From: Warburgia ugandensis
Taxonomy: Eukaryota > Streptophyta > Magnoliopsida > Canellales > Canellaceae
Reading direction: 5' to 3'
Assembly (NCBI GenBank): GCA_035236585.1
Contig: CP141139.1
Span: 20,538,990 to 20,602,989 of the forward strand
DNA length: 64,000 bases
Translations under genes and position numbers: made by a program
The notes under the pieces: model-generated
Told to the model about the DNA's origin: nothing
What the model saw: the letters and a program-made list of their open reading frames with translations, nothing else
Databases searched by the model: none
In this document: one piece after another, positions 59,601 through 63,070 of the stretch
How the letters are laid out: each line of letters starts with the position of its first letter
How positions within the stretch are numbered: position 1 is the stretch's first letter

Positions 59601-61616
59601 TATATATCTATCGAATAATTACGGCTGATGAAGGAGATAAATTGGAAGAGGAAAATCAGTAGATAGCACAATGATAGGACTGAGAAAAGACCCTATATCG
59701 CACCCCAAAGTAAGGAACAGATGAGCAGAAATTTGTCGTATCTCAATTTGCATTTTATATAAATTTCAAATTTCAGGTTACAGCCAGTCCTTATATGGAC
59801 TCCTATGAACATCGGATTAGTCATTTTTCAGTTTTCTAGGCAAGACTGTTAGGGAGTTAATAAAGAACTGTAGGTAATACATTGAGTAATACAAAAGACC
59901 CTTCAAAATCCCGAGCAAGACTCAGGGTATATGTTTCTAATTAATACAACTAACAAAAGACCTTTCAAATTCCTAAGCAAGACTCAGAGACACTTTTAAC
60001 TAGTACAATTGTAAAACTCACTGATTAAATATGTGCCTCTTCTCTCCACTATCAGAAAAACTAAATGCTCAACTGATGTACTAGTTAGGACCTACACCTG
60101 AACTCGTAAACCAATAACCTTGTACTGTAGCAGTTGTATTGATGTCTTTCTTGGCTATTTTATTATCATCATCAAAGCCTATCCCAATCTGGGGTCACCT
60201 TTATTGGCTATTCTATCACTTGTCAAATTTGAAGTCCAACTTCAAAGTGGTCTACCCATCCAAATTCTTATAAATGAAATTCTCAAGGATCTTGTCTCCG
60301 CAATCTGGGTCTGACTATAATGGGGGAATTACTAAAGACTGGAGGAACTTGATGGGAGATATTTGGATCGTATTAGAGTTGCAGACTCCAATGAAGCAGA
60401 AATAAGGGCAGCGGCTAAGGGCTTAAAAAATCTGGCGTTTGAGTGAAATCATCTTCTACTCAGAGAAGGGTATTAGAAAATGTTGCAGATTGCTGTAATT
60501 TTCTATGGGGAAGTGATATTCCCACGTCCCTTTCGGATTATCGCCACACCTTCAATTCAATATTGTGATAAAAGTACAACTAGTCCCCACCAATTTGAAT
60601 GATCTAAACCCTTTATCTTTATTATCTTGGCATTGATGGAACATGTCCCAAAGATCACTAGCTTTTGAAAACTCTGCCATTTGATTTTTCTGAGCTGTTT
60701 TGGGATACTGTCAAGTTTGAGTGTCATCCATTTTAGAAAAACAATGGTAGGTTCATCCAAAGTATGTGGCTCATTTAAGTGAAAATATTTAATATGAATG
60801 GTTTAGATTATGAGAAGGGTGGGCTCCTTACTACAAAACCCCAAATGAGGGTGTGGCATTAGGTCTAAAGGGTGTGGGAAAATCACTTCCCTTTGTATGT
60901 AGTAATACATCTTCTATATGTTTCTGGAACATAATTATAACATTTTTCGAAACTGAAGTTGAAACACCAGATTTCATCTTTACTCGGATGCATTTTAACT
61001 TTACATCATATAGTTGAGATTTGCAGATTGTCTTGCCCACAAATTAATTGTTTAGATTTCTACAATATTTGACTGGTGATCATAGTCTCACAATTTTAAC
61101 AAATTGGGACCTCAAAATTTCTGGGTCAATCTTCGACCTAACCCAATTTATCAGTCAACCTGGAAATACTTGACAATATGTGAAATAGTCATTGTTGGCA
61201 AAATTGCACAGGTAAGTGACACTAAAGTGTCAAGTTTGAGCTTGGTTAAATTTGAGCCATAAAAGTCTTTTAAGTGGTACTGCGCTTGAGAGTTTGCTTT
61301 GTGGGAGATTGGTCACTTTTCATGACCCTGACCATGCTTTAGAGTATACCCTTTTTTTTTTCTTGCTCTCATACTCAAGAATATCTTCATAGTAATAATT
61401 GAGTTTTTGAACCATTTGAAGGTACTATTTTGTTATCTTCATTTGGTTTGATGTTTCATTTATGTATTTTGGTATAAAGACAATGGTATTCTTAGTATTT
61501 AACACTGATGCTTGCAAAACACTCTCTTTACAGTAATTCTGCATTTGAGAATGCATGTGTGGAATTTGACGAAGTGCATTTAAGGCCAACCTATAAGATA
61601 CTCTGGGGAATTCCAG
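712..61616 (+). CDS. MUTS2: MutS2-family DNA mismatch-repair-type ATPase, 16 exons, 3' end outside the window
   Basis: Joined exons: 712-1050, 1153-1281, 11600-11767, 11862-11945, 13899-13949, 28227-28283, 28364-28446, 32017-32140, 32229-32288, 46950-47204, 47522-47596, 47711-47858, 49460-49587, 52190-52237, 55177-55307, 61534-61616. The frame is open throughout and every junction is GT-AG. Residues 1-75 are basic and Ser-rich, like an organelle transit peptide; the conserved protein starts near [11 protein letters not shown]. Residues 157-450 match the MutS2 core/clamp. The ATPase is intact: Walker A GPNTGGKT (502-509), signature STFSGHL (557-563), Walker B LVLLDE (578-583), D-loop GAGTNP (585-590), H-loop THH (616-618). 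Plant MutS2 proteins usually exceed 800 residues and end in an Smr nuclease domain, so about a quarter is missing here. ATG 712 is the first in-frame ATG after the stop at 646-648. Known MutS2 proteins lack the mismatch-binding domain and act on branched DNA or stalled ribosomes in bacteria; the plant role, probably organellar, is inferred. Confidence 0.93.
1153..1281 (+). CDS. MUTS2: MUTS2 exon 2
   Basis: 43 codons in phase 0, starting [17 protein letters not shown] and ending [11 protein letters not shown]. Acceptor CGTTTAG|GCT, donor CGG|GTGAGA. It follows a 102-nt intron and precedes the 10.3-kb intron 2. Confidence 0.93.
1282..4080. other. Intron 2, first part: mostly unclassified sequence
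   Basis: No coding match recognised. It contains the short RTE tail at 2145-2197; short open frames (for example the His-rich one opposite the GAT repeat) are artefacts. 2400-3300 may be old decayed repeat but shows no diagnostic motif. Confidence 0.5.
2145..2197 (+). mobile_element. RTE LINE 3' tail, extreme 5' truncation, 12-bp TSD
   Basis: Carries the RTE 3' end (CGACCCCTAATTGGGATAAG then CCTTGATGATG...) followed by a (GAT)n tail. GATCAGTGACAA at 2133-2144 and again at 2198-2209 is a perfect 12-bp target-site duplication. Only about 53 bp were inserted. Confidence 0.85.
4090..6735 (+). pseudogene. Ty3/gypsy gag-pol relic, 5' part (gag to integrase zinc finger)
   Basis: A degenerate coding region with several frameshifts and stops. 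In order: a gag zinc knuckle CFKCHEM...GHRSSDC near 4213-4255, interrupted by a one-base shift; a linker with a local duplication (4458 and 4510); the region before RT and RT itself (KKDGSW at 5062-5079, preceded by an in-frame stop); the end of RT (GCEVSAQ, WPTT); RNase H (THCDASG near 5960, VAFFSEKL); and the integrase HHCC finger (HTEGHVG...CHTCQISK, 6524-6650). The copy stops at LDFILGF, where a - strand element is inserted, and resumes at 10164. No LTRs were identified. Lineage within Ty3/gypsy not assigned. Confidence 0.85.
6736..7129 (-). repeat. 3' LTR of the nested gypsy element
   Basis: Aligns along its length with 9768-10163 with scattered substitutions and small indels; begins TG and ends CA. 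Shares the GTTACTTATGAGGGGTATAA block. Confidence 0.8.
7200..9755 (-). pseudogene. gag-pol relic of the nested gypsy element, RT and integrase core deleted
   Basis: Reading the - strand: gag start MAARSLQWF near 9753; a capsid-like segment 9196-8957; a zinc knuckle [13 protein letters not shown] around 8540, with the first Cys changed to Tyr; the segment after protease (MDISHIILG, 8098); AFEDFAAVF near 7825, the linker ahead of RT. The reading then jumps to the end of integrase ([27 protein letters not shown], 7690-7545) and its C-terminal domain (KTGPHRIIK near 7300). RT, RNase H and the integrase catalytic core are therefore missing, a deletion of roughly 2 kb near 7770. Multiple stops and shifts; not functional. 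Confidence 0.82.
9768..10163 (-). repeat. 5' LTR of the nested gypsy element
   Basis: Partner of 6736-7129. Its outer end is caught in a 134-bp tandem duplication (10086-10353). No convincing primer-binding site was recognised next to its inner edge. Confidence 0.8.
10086..10353 (+). repeat. 134-bp tandem duplication across the LTR/host junction
   Basis: TTCTATGCTTGGAAATAAGC starts at 10086 and again at 10220; the copies differ at only a few positions. The unit joins the last 80 bp or so of the nested LTR to the flanking integrase sequence (ending TTGTAGTGGTTGAT), so it arose after the nested insertion. Confidence 0.9.
10164..11225 (+). pseudogene. Ty3/gypsy relic, 3' part (integrase core and C-terminus)
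   Basis: Continues the host element of 4090-6735: integrase core ([31 protein letters not shown]), a gap, then [18 protein letters not shown] (from 10674) and the C-terminal part ending [14 protein letters not shown] near 11094. Stops and at least one frameshift (about 10800). A T-rich stretch follows; no LTR recognised. Confidence 0.85.
11600..11767 (+). CDS. MUTS2: MUTS2 exon 3
   Basis: 56 codons, phase 0. Includes [18 protein letters not shown], a strongly conserved MutS2 core segment. Acceptor TTCTTGCAG, donor TTG|GTAATT. It continues exon 2 in frame across an intron full of gypsy elements. Confidence 0.93.
11862..11945 (+). CDS. MUTS2: MUTS2 exon 4
   Basis: 28 codons, phase 0, ending [15 protein letters not shown], a MutS2 core motif. 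Acceptor TCCTTCTAG, donor GCA|GTATGT. Confidence 0.93.
12366..12505 (-). mobile_element. Au-type SINE, 5' truncated
   Basis: The - strand shows the SINE body and tail (AGGCTGCATAGTATAGACC, GGGAGCTTTGTGCAC-like end). The tRNA-like head is lost beyond the B-box region at about 12505. No TSD found. Lies in intron 4. Confidence 0.75.
13899..13949 (+). CDS. MUTS2: MUTS2 exon 5
   Basis: 17 codons, [17 protein letters not shown], an amphipathic helix of the MutS2 clamp region. Acceptor TATTGCAG, donor AAG|GTATTT. Short but in phase with its neighbours. Confidence 0.9.
14568..14632. repeat. (CT)n microsatellite
   Basis: About 32 uninterrupted CT units, followed within 130 bp by a short alternating GTGTGCGCGCGCGTGTGT tract. 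Open frames on both strands here are artefacts. Confidence 0.97.
14633..17960. other. Intron 5, unclassified repetitive sequence
   Basis: 15120-15560 is very AT-rich. Around 15880-16080 short phrases (AAAGGAGGAGGGTTTTGCAT, CTCACAGGGATTTGAC) resemble non-coding parts of plant LTR elements. A TATAAATA on the - strand near 17520 and a pyrimidine-rich - strand downstream could be an LTR promoter and leader, but no partner LTR or coding region was found. Confidence 0.3.
16975..17415. repeat. Purine-rich block on the + strand
   Basis: Roughly 440 bp dominated by A and G with many GAGA steps. It creates a long Ser/Leu/Pro-rich open frame on the - strand (16700-17389), which has compositional rather than coding character. 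Confidence 0.6.
17972..18175. repeat. Tandem repeat, three units of 68 bp
   Basis: Units start near 17972 (GCGTTCCTC), 18040 (GCGTTCCCTC) and 18108 (GTGTACCCTC). Each includes a CATTGGATCC-like core and an ATGGAAAATA-like segment; they are diverged by roughly a fifth. Confidence 0.8.
18445..21130. mobile_element. Solo LTR, 2,686 bp, TSD AATGG
   Basis: Begins TGTAACACC and ends GGATATTACA, inverted TG...CA termini typical of plant gypsy LTRs, and is flanked by AATGG at 18440-18444 and 21131-21135. No internal domain or second LTR lies nearby, so it is a solo LTR left by recombination. The length fits long-LTR gypsy lineages such as Tekay/Del; orientation is not certain. Confidence 0.85.
20057..20200. 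repeat. GC-rich minisatellite inside the solo LTR
   Basis: TTACACCAGCGGCCCTG recurs at 20058 and 20114 (56-bp period), with shorter internal repeats of GTTTACACCGG. It stands out by GC content from the AT-rich surroundings. Confidence 0.85.
21136..22554. other. Intron 5 sequence with nothing recognised
   Basis: AT-rich, only short open frames, no motif or repeat structure that I can name. Confidence 0.5.
22555..22703 (-). pseudogene. Possible gypsy gag-pol fragment, left of the copia element
   Basis: The - strand reads [20 protein letters not shown], loosely like the gag-protease linker of Athila/Tat-type elements. It would join 27342-27730 once the copia insertion is removed. Weak match. 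Confidence 0.3.
22704..22910 (+). repeat. 5' LTR of the copia element
   Basis: TGTTGAATATAG ... CTTTAACA. A TATATATATG sequence near 22815 is a plausible TATA box. Confidence 0.93.
22911..22923 (+). other. Primer-binding site (initiator tRNA-Met)
   Basis: TGGTATCAGAGCC directly after the 5' LTR is complementary to the 3' end of plant initiator tRNA-Met. Confidence 0.93.
23119..26883 (+). pseudogene. copia gag-pol polyprotein, broken
   Basis: Order is gag, protease, integrase, RT, RNase H, as in Ty1/copia. gag starts at ATG 23119 and reads to a stop at about 23590; zinc knuckle [14 protein letters not shown] at 23836-23877; protease DFGASDH near 24112-24132 (usual Ser changed to Phe); integrase finger and core ([25 protein letters not shown]) 24480-25000; RT with [20 protein letters not shown] and intact YVDD near 26190; RNase H with DVDWAG and SSAEAVYRA to 26883. 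At least eight stops: TAG at 23731, 23824, 24368, 24898 and 25012 and TGA at 26080 sit in otherwise conserved positions. Frameshifts occur before 24380 and near 25370. Not functional. Confidence 0.92.
27125..27134 (+). other. Polypurine tract of the copia element
   Basis: TGAGGGGGAG immediately precedes the 3' LTR and would prime plus-strand synthesis. Confidence 0.9.
27135..27341 (+). repeat. 3' LTR of the copia element
   Basis: 207 bp, TGTTGAATATAG ... CTTTCACA, followed by the TSD GTCAT. Confidence 0.93.
27342..27730 (-). pseudogene. Possible gypsy gag fragment, right of the copia element
   Basis: The - strand reads a coiled, Gln/Lys-rich segment ([17 protein letters not shown] region, about 27725-27660) and then [16 protein letters not shown] (27537-27490), resembling the AVTLRSGK motif between gag and protease in Athila/Tat elements. 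The copia element would have inserted into it. Tentative. Confidence 0.35.
28227..28283 (+). CDS. MUTS2: MUTS2 exon 6
   Basis: 19 codons beginning [15 protein letters not shown], which continues the clamp helix of exon 5 across a 14.3-kb intron. Acceptor TTGTTCAG, donor ATG|GTAAGG. Confidence 0.92.
28364..28446 (+). CDS. MUTS2: MUTS2 exon 7
   Basis: 27 codons plus 2 nt: [20 protein letters not shown] and onward. Acceptor GCCTCAG; donor GCTAG|GTATGA leaves AG, completed to AGT (Ser) by the first T of exon 8. Confidence 0.92.
28948..29327. mobile_element. Mutator-type MITE, 380 bp, 9-bp TSD
   Basis: Terminal inverted repeats of about 43 bp (GAGTCCTGGTAAGGGTACAC at left; complement of the right end begins GAGTCCCGATAAGTATGCAC), with weaker similarity further in. 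Flanking 9-mers TTGTGGATT and TTCTGGATT differ at one base; 9-bp duplications are typical of Mutator-like transposition. No coding capacity. Confidence 0.8.
29472..29616 (+). mobile_element. Au-type SINE, 5' truncated
   Basis: Runs from the B-box region (GGTTTGAGGCGTGGAAACA) through AAGGCTGCATACTATAGACC to GAGCTTCATGCACTAGGCTG. Diverged; no TSD found. Confidence 0.75.
29635..29731 (-). mobile_element. Short tRNA-head SINE with 16-bp TSD
   Basis: The - strand starts GGGAGCCTTGGCGAAATGGT and keeps A- and B-box regions (AAGTTCGAGGTGTGGAAACA), then a different tail, CCTCTCCACCCCTTCCC, instead of the Au tail. CTTTGCCAAAAAGTCC is repeated exactly at 29619-29634 and 29732-29747. It may be a separate SINE family sharing the Au head, or a truncated copy. 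Confidence 0.8.
30566..30748. mobile_element. Foldback MITE, about 180 bp
   Basis: 30571-30638 and 30682-30747 are inverted copies (left GGAAAATTATTCCTGCCCC...GGGTATTTTAG; right CTAAAATACCC...GGGGTGGGAATATCATTCCC) around a 43-bp loop. TSD not resolved, so the superfamily is not assigned. Confidence 0.7.
30750..32016. other. Intron 7, remainder, nothing recognised
   Basis: AT-rich intronic sequence. No open frame, repeat or transposon motif could be supported. Confidence 0.5.
32017..32140 (+). CDS. MUTS2: MUTS2 exon 8
   Basis: 1 nt plus 41 codons, with the conserved [17 protein letters not shown] segment of MutS2 followed by a charged helix. Acceptor TTTACTAG, donor AAG|GTTTGT. Confidence 0.93.
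32229..32288 (+). CDS. MUTS2: MUTS2 exon 9
   Basis: 20 codons, [20 protein letters not shown], the end of the clamp helix leading to the ATPase lobe. Acceptor TTATACAG, donor GTG|GTAGGT. The following 14.7-kb intron is the longest of the gene in this window. Confidence 0.92.
32615..33614 (+). pseudogene. RTE-clade LINE relic, RT to 3' end
   Basis: A 5'-truncated copy that starts in RT ([18 protein letters not shown]) and continues through [26 protein letters not shown] at 32825-32848 stands where RTE elements have FADD, so the first active-site Asp is lost. Then LYLG, an LYGS-WAVKEQH segment, MRMLGW, GRLxWFGHIQ and the terminal [13 protein letters not shown]. The end AATTGGGATAAGGCTTTATG is the standard RTE 3' terminus. 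Several TAG/TGA stops and one frameshift near 33370; dead. Confidence 0.88.
33993..35405. mobile_element. Giant foldback element, 1.4 kb, probably Mutator-like
   Basis: 33993-34645 and 34671-35405 are inverted copies nearly end to end, leaving a loop of about 25 nt (innermost pair CAAAGTCCTCTTGTT / AACAAGAGGACTTTG). Ends read AAGGTTTTTTTGCAAAAATG and the complement of CATTTTTGCAAAAAACCCTT, as in long-TIR Mutator-like elements. The right arm carries small extra insertions. The flanks are A-rich, so a 9-bp TSD cannot be defined. No coding capacity. Confidence 0.85.
35406..35831. other. Intron 9 segment between the foldback and the hAT element
   Basis: No gene or repeat structure recognised. 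Confidence 0.5.
36355..39150 (-). pseudogene. hAT transposase, decayed
   Basis: On the - strand: start [14 protein letters not shown] (39150); BED-type zinc finger [19 protein letters not shown] (about 39025-38970), with a TAG where a Trp is usual just before it; GLHDEDDEA near 38840; the first catalytic block [12 protein letters not shown] (about 38225), altered from the usual SDGWTD; an intron-like gap (GTTAAG... to TTTTAG); [10 protein letters not shown] near 37930, where VTDNASN is expected, so the second catalytic Asp is gone; [10 protein letters not shown] near 37320; and the C-terminal dimerisation motif RNWSVFDN...[17 protein letters not shown], split by a 106-bp intron (36811-36916, GTAAGA...TTTTCAG). 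An acidic tail follows. Several stops; inactive. Confidence 0.85.
39401..39875. repeat. Diverged tandem repeat upstream of the hAT transposase
   Basis: Four units start near 39401, 39498, 39643 and 39802, each with CATCAAAGGAGTCCATGAATC-like and GCATTATAATGGTGACA-like parts separated by A-rich spacers of variable length. Confidence 0.8.
39949..40334 (+). repeat. 5' LTR of the chromovirus
   Basis: TGTTACATCAAATGAGCCC ... GAGTCTATCA. It carries about 20 bp more than the 3' LTR in an internal GTTACATCTGTT repeat near 40033-40075. Confidence 0.93.
40337..40349 (+). other. Primer-binding site of the chromovirus
   Basis: TGGTATCAAAGCC matches the initiator tRNA-Met complement with one change (AGAGC to AAAGC). 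Confidence 0.85.
40380..44930 (+). pseudogene. Chromovirus gag-pol polyprotein, broken
   Basis: gag with RKLDLPVFD near 40620 and zinc knuckle [15 protein letters not shown] (about 41339-41380); protease [12 protein letters not shown] (41590); RT 42200-42640 ([23 protein letters not shown]); RNase H with [14 protein letters not shown] (43035); ADALSRC (43350); integrase finger CDVCQRNK, core [19 protein letters not shown]-terminal [12 protein letters not shown]; chromodomain [17 protein letters not shown] (44824-44875). Stops TAG at 41399, 43179, 43224, 44047, 44164, 44461 and 44821 sit at conserved Gln or Trp sites; frameshifts occur in gag and near 42520-42720. The catalytic motifs remain readable, so the copy died recently or slowly. 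Confidence 0.92.
44934..45299 (+). repeat. 3' LTR of the chromovirus
   Basis: 366 bp partner of 39949-40334, preceded by the purine-rich AGGGCGGGGTAT. Confidence 0.93.
45883..45947. repeat. (CATTTTT)n microsatellite
   Basis: About eight 7-bp units, ending in slightly changed copies (TTTTTCGTTTTCCA). The Phe/His/Ser-rich open frames over it are artefacts. Confidence 0.92.
46290..46480 (-). mobile_element. LTR-retrotransposon fragment with primer-binding site
   Basis: The - strand reads TTGGTATCAGAG (46371-46382), a tRNA-Met primer site, then a short leader and ATGGCTGCAAGAGAGACC, a gag-like start. An LTR would lie to the right, beginning TGATGCAGCC at 46388. The other end was not found. Confidence 0.5.
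46950..47204 (+). CDS. MUTS2: MUTS2 exon 10
   Basis: 85 codons from [13 protein letters not shown] through [20 protein letters not shown]. The AYHPLLLQ motif precedes the ATPase domain in MutS2. Acceptor TGTTGCAG, donor GCT|GTAAGT. Confidence 0.93.
47522..47596 (+). CDS. MUTS2: MUTS2 exon 11
   Basis: 25 codons, a Lys/Arg-rich poorly conserved linker starting ETRRKLQGE. Acceptor TATTTTAG, donor AAG|GTACAA. Assigned from phase, splice sites and position more than from strong conservation. Confidence 0.85.
47711..47858 (+). CDS. MUTS2: MUTS2 exon 12 (Walker A)
   Basis: 49 codons plus 1 nt. Contains PVPVDF and the Walker A loop GPNTGGKT encoded at 47789-47812, followed by [13 protein letters not shown]. 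Acceptor AATTTCAG, donor TCAG|GTCAGA (phase 1). Confidence 0.95.
47859..49459. other. Intron 12, nothing recognised
   Basis: Ordinary AT-rich intron between the Walker A and signature exons. No transposon motif supported. Confidence 0.5.
49460..49587 (+). CDS. MUTS2: MUTS2 exon 13 (ABC signature)
   Basis: 2 nt plus 42 codons, with [17 protein letters not shown] and the ATPase signature [11 protein letters not shown], as in all MutS ATPases. Acceptor CACTGCAG, donor AGT|GTAAGA. Confidence 0.95.
50250..51141. mobile_element. Non-autonomous Mutator-like element, 892 bp, 9-bp TSD
   Basis: Left end GGGAAAATTCCAAATAGCCAC, right end (complement) GGTAAAATTCCAAATACCCAC, with inverted similarity of 35 bp or more (CTTTTTTAAG / CCTTTTAAGC). 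Flanking 9-mers TTTATTCAT (50241-50249) and TTTATGCAT (51142-51150) differ at one base. No transposase remains. Confidence 0.85.
52190..52237 (+). CDS. MUTS2: MUTS2 exon 14 (Walker B)
   Basis: 16 codons ending SLVLLDE, the Walker B motif with catalytic Asp-Glu. Acceptor TTTTGTAG, donor GAG|GTAAAC. Confidence 0.94.
52238..53730. other. Intron 14, first half, nothing recognised
   Basis: AT-rich, with short open frames only. No supported feature. Confidence 0.45.
53740..54200 (-). mobile_element. LTR fragment of a gypsy-type element
   Basis: The - strand reads [11 protein letters not shown] near 54195-54165, like the TTGAGGACAAAATTT 3' end of gypsy pol, followed by LTR-like sequence (GTTAGTTGATAAGTTATATT, GTAGTTGTATTAATTACAAG). 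A related but more decayed piece lies at 59850-60140. The boundaries are uncertain. Confidence 0.45.
54979..55008. repeat. Copy of the repeat seen at the window start
   Basis: TTTTTCATTTGGGCTTGGGA and the following CTGGCATCGG match positions 1-30 with a few changes. Here it directly precedes an RTE 3' fragment. Confidence 0.75.
55009..55152 (+). mobile_element. RTE LINE 3' fragment next to exon 15
   Basis: Encodes the RTE C-terminus ([19 protein letters not shown], then DEWRNKIH) and the 3' end GACCCCTAATAGGGATAAAG followed by GATGATGAT. It ends 25 bp before exon 15, so the branch point and pyrimidine tract of intron 14 lie at or inside its edge. Confidence 0.85.
55177..55307 (+). CDS. MUTS2: MUTS2 exon 15 (D-loop and H-loop)
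   Basis: 43 codons plus 2 nt, with [19 protein letters not shown] and [14 protein letters not shown]. Acceptor TTGTCTTAG, donor TACAG|GTAAAA; the split codon is AG|T Ser. An RTE retrotransposon tail ends 25 bp before this exon. Confidence 0.95.
56057..56213 (+). mobile_element. Au-type SINE, lacks A-box, perfect 18-bp TSD
   Basis: Begins at TAGTTGTCGTCGTGTGAC, missing the first part of the tRNA-like head, then GGGTTCAAGGCGTGGAAACA and the full Au body and tail. ATGGCACGATCTGACAGA flanks it exactly (56039-56056 and 56214-56231). Confidence 0.93.
56380..56960 (-). pseudogene. L1-type LINE relic, zinc-binding region after RT
   Basis: The - strand has [12 protein letters not shown] (about 56715) and [17 protein letters not shown] (near 56530), the motifs of the zf-RVT domain at the end of plant L1 ORF2, in different frames. 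RT itself was not recognised upstream. Confidence 0.5.
58413..58433 (+). repeat. A21 homopolymer
   Basis: Uninterrupted A run in intron 15. It could be the tail of an unrecognised retroposon; no TSD identified. Confidence 0.6.
59118..59160. repeat. Perfect short hairpin, 17-bp stem, 9-nt loop
   Basis: Arms AAGACAAATAATGAGAA (59118-59134) and TTCTCATTATTTGTCTT (59144-59160). No wider inverted repeat surrounds it. Confidence 0.9.
59850..60140 (-). mobile_element. Decayed LTR-like fragment with an internal 60-bp duplication
   Basis: Shares phrases with 53880-54110 (CAAATTCC-AAGCAAGA, TAATTAATACAACT, TACTGTAGCA). AAAAGACC(C/T)TTCAAA repeats at about 59893 and 59956. Confidence 0.4.
60166..60200 (-). 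mobile_element. RTE or RTE-derived SINE 3' tail
   Basis: The - strand reads ACCCCAGATTGGGATAGGCT followed by TTGATGATGA, the RTE 3' terminus. How far the element extends to the right is unclear. Confidence 0.5.
61534..61616 (+). CDS. MUTS2: MUTS2 exon 16, last exon in the window
   Basis: 1 nt plus 27 codons plus 1 nt, reading [13 protein letters not shown] then [13 protein letters not shown]. Acceptor CTTTACAG, donor CCAG|GTACTT in phase 1. The next exon, expected to continue with an Arg-Ser-Asn-type motif, is not found before 64000. Confidence 0.93.
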
Positions 61617-62160
61617 GTACTTCATCTCCTGACACAATTTTACAATTTTATTAGAATATGACTTGTGAGATATGTGGTGCAGCGGAGGCTGAGATACTTG
61701 GGATGTTTCTATATACATCCTTGGTTATCCAGATACTTAATAAGGATGCTTCTTTTGGGTATAATATGTAACACGTGAAACTAGACAGATTGTATTTTCA
61801 ATGTAAAAGGATACAAACATTCTTTCTAAACAAGTCTTGTACATCTAAGGTGCAAGCAAAAAGCAATATTTAAAGCTTGTACAACAAAGCAGCTTATTCA
61901 GGTATGCTCCGGCTTGATCTAAGAAGTATGATCCCTATAAAATACTGAATAAATAGCACTTGCTTATTCCCTTCCCTACCCCACCCTATTTCCCTCTATT
62001 TACTGCTAGATGAAGTTTTTATTACTTTTGTTTTCCATGACATAATAACAATGTATACTATAATAATCCACTGATGTGACTAGGTGGAAAAGTGATGGTT
62101 TGCACTTAACATGCTATCTTATCTCCTAAATATCTTCTTTCTGCCAAGTTAGAAGTAAGA

Positions 62161-62325
62161 TACCTGGTGCATGAAGGTCCTGCATATGTGGGGTTCAGGG
62201 AAGGGGCGGACTAGAAGGTTCAATAGTACGCAGCCTTTGCATTTTGCAAGAGGCTGTTTCCATGCCTTGAACCCGTGACTCCAAGGTCATGCGACGACAA
62301 CTCTACCATTGCGCCAAGGCTCCTC
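62161..62325 (-). mobile_element. Au-type SINE, nearly complete
   Basis: The - strand shows head GGAGCCTTGGCGCAATGGTA, B-box region GGGTTCAAGGC, body, and tail GGGGTTCAGG-type to CTGCATATG...CATGCACCAGG (reading in + as CTGGTGCATGAAG). It lacks the terminal T-run. Confidence 0.85.
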
Positions 62326-62362
62326 TTCCTCGGACCCCGCATACGCAGGAGCTTCGTGCACA
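62326..62362 (+). mobile_element. Au-type SINE tail fragment, inverted relative to its neighbour
   Basis: CTTCCTCGGACCCCGCATAC and GCAGGAGCTTCGTGCAC are the 3' part of an Au SINE on the + strand, abutting the 5' end of the - strand copy. Confidence 0.75.
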
Positions 62363-62446
62363 AAGAAGCAAGATAAAAATGAAAATAAAACAAAAAAAAT
62401 TGGGAAAGTGCATTTTTCATTTTTTCTCATTTGCTACAAAGATAAG

Positions 62447-62689
62447 GAGAAAAACAGAGGAAAGAGTGAGAGGAAGAATAGGACAAATTAGCATCCTTCA
62501 ATCTTCTGGGTGAAAAGAAAAACTTCTTATCTCTCACCAACATTAACAATGGGATCCTCCCTTTCTTGAGAAAAACAGAGGAAAGAGTGAGAGGAAGAAT
62601 AGGACAAATTTAGCATCCTTCAATCTTCTGGGTGAAAAGAAAAACTTCTTATCTCTCACCAACATTAACAATGGGATCCTCTCTTTCTC
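62447..62689 (+). repeat. 121-bp tandem duplication
   Basis: GAGAAAAACAGAGGAAAGAG starts at 62447 and again at 62568. The copies differ by one T insertion and a few bases at the end, so the event is recent. Confidence 0.95.
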
Positions 62690-62869
62690 TCTCTACCCCT
62701 TCTCTTTTGATTGTGAAGGTGCGTCTTTTTGTGGGGGTATGCATCTCTATTTTTCTATATCTTCAGCTTGAAGGAAAATCACATGATCAAACTGTGATGT
62801 TTTTTTACATTCCTTTAAAAAAAAAGAAAAGAAAAGAAGCTTTTACATGGAGTACTTGTGGCCATCCAA

Positions 62870-63053
62870 TAGAAGGGGAGCCTTGGCGCAACGGTAAAAG
62901 TTGTCATCATGTGACCTTGAGGTCATGGATTCAAGGTGTGGAAACAGCCTCTTGCAAAATGCAAGGTAAGGCTGTGTACTTTAGGCCATTCTGGTCCGCC
63001 CCTTCCTCGAACCCTGTATAGGCGGGAGCTTCGTGCACCAGGGCTGCCCTTTT
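62870..63053 (+). mobile_element. Full-length Au-type SINE, perfect 17-bp TSD
   Basis: A-box region CCTTGGCGCAACGGTAAA and B-box region GGATTCAAGGTGTGG, then the Au body (AAGGCTGTGTACTTTAGGCC) and tail (GGGAGCTTCGTGCACCAGGG, ending CTTTT). TACTTGTGGCCATCCAA flanks it exactly at 62853-62869 and 63054-63070. Confidence 0.95.
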
Positions 63054-63070
63054 TACTTGTGGCCATCCAA

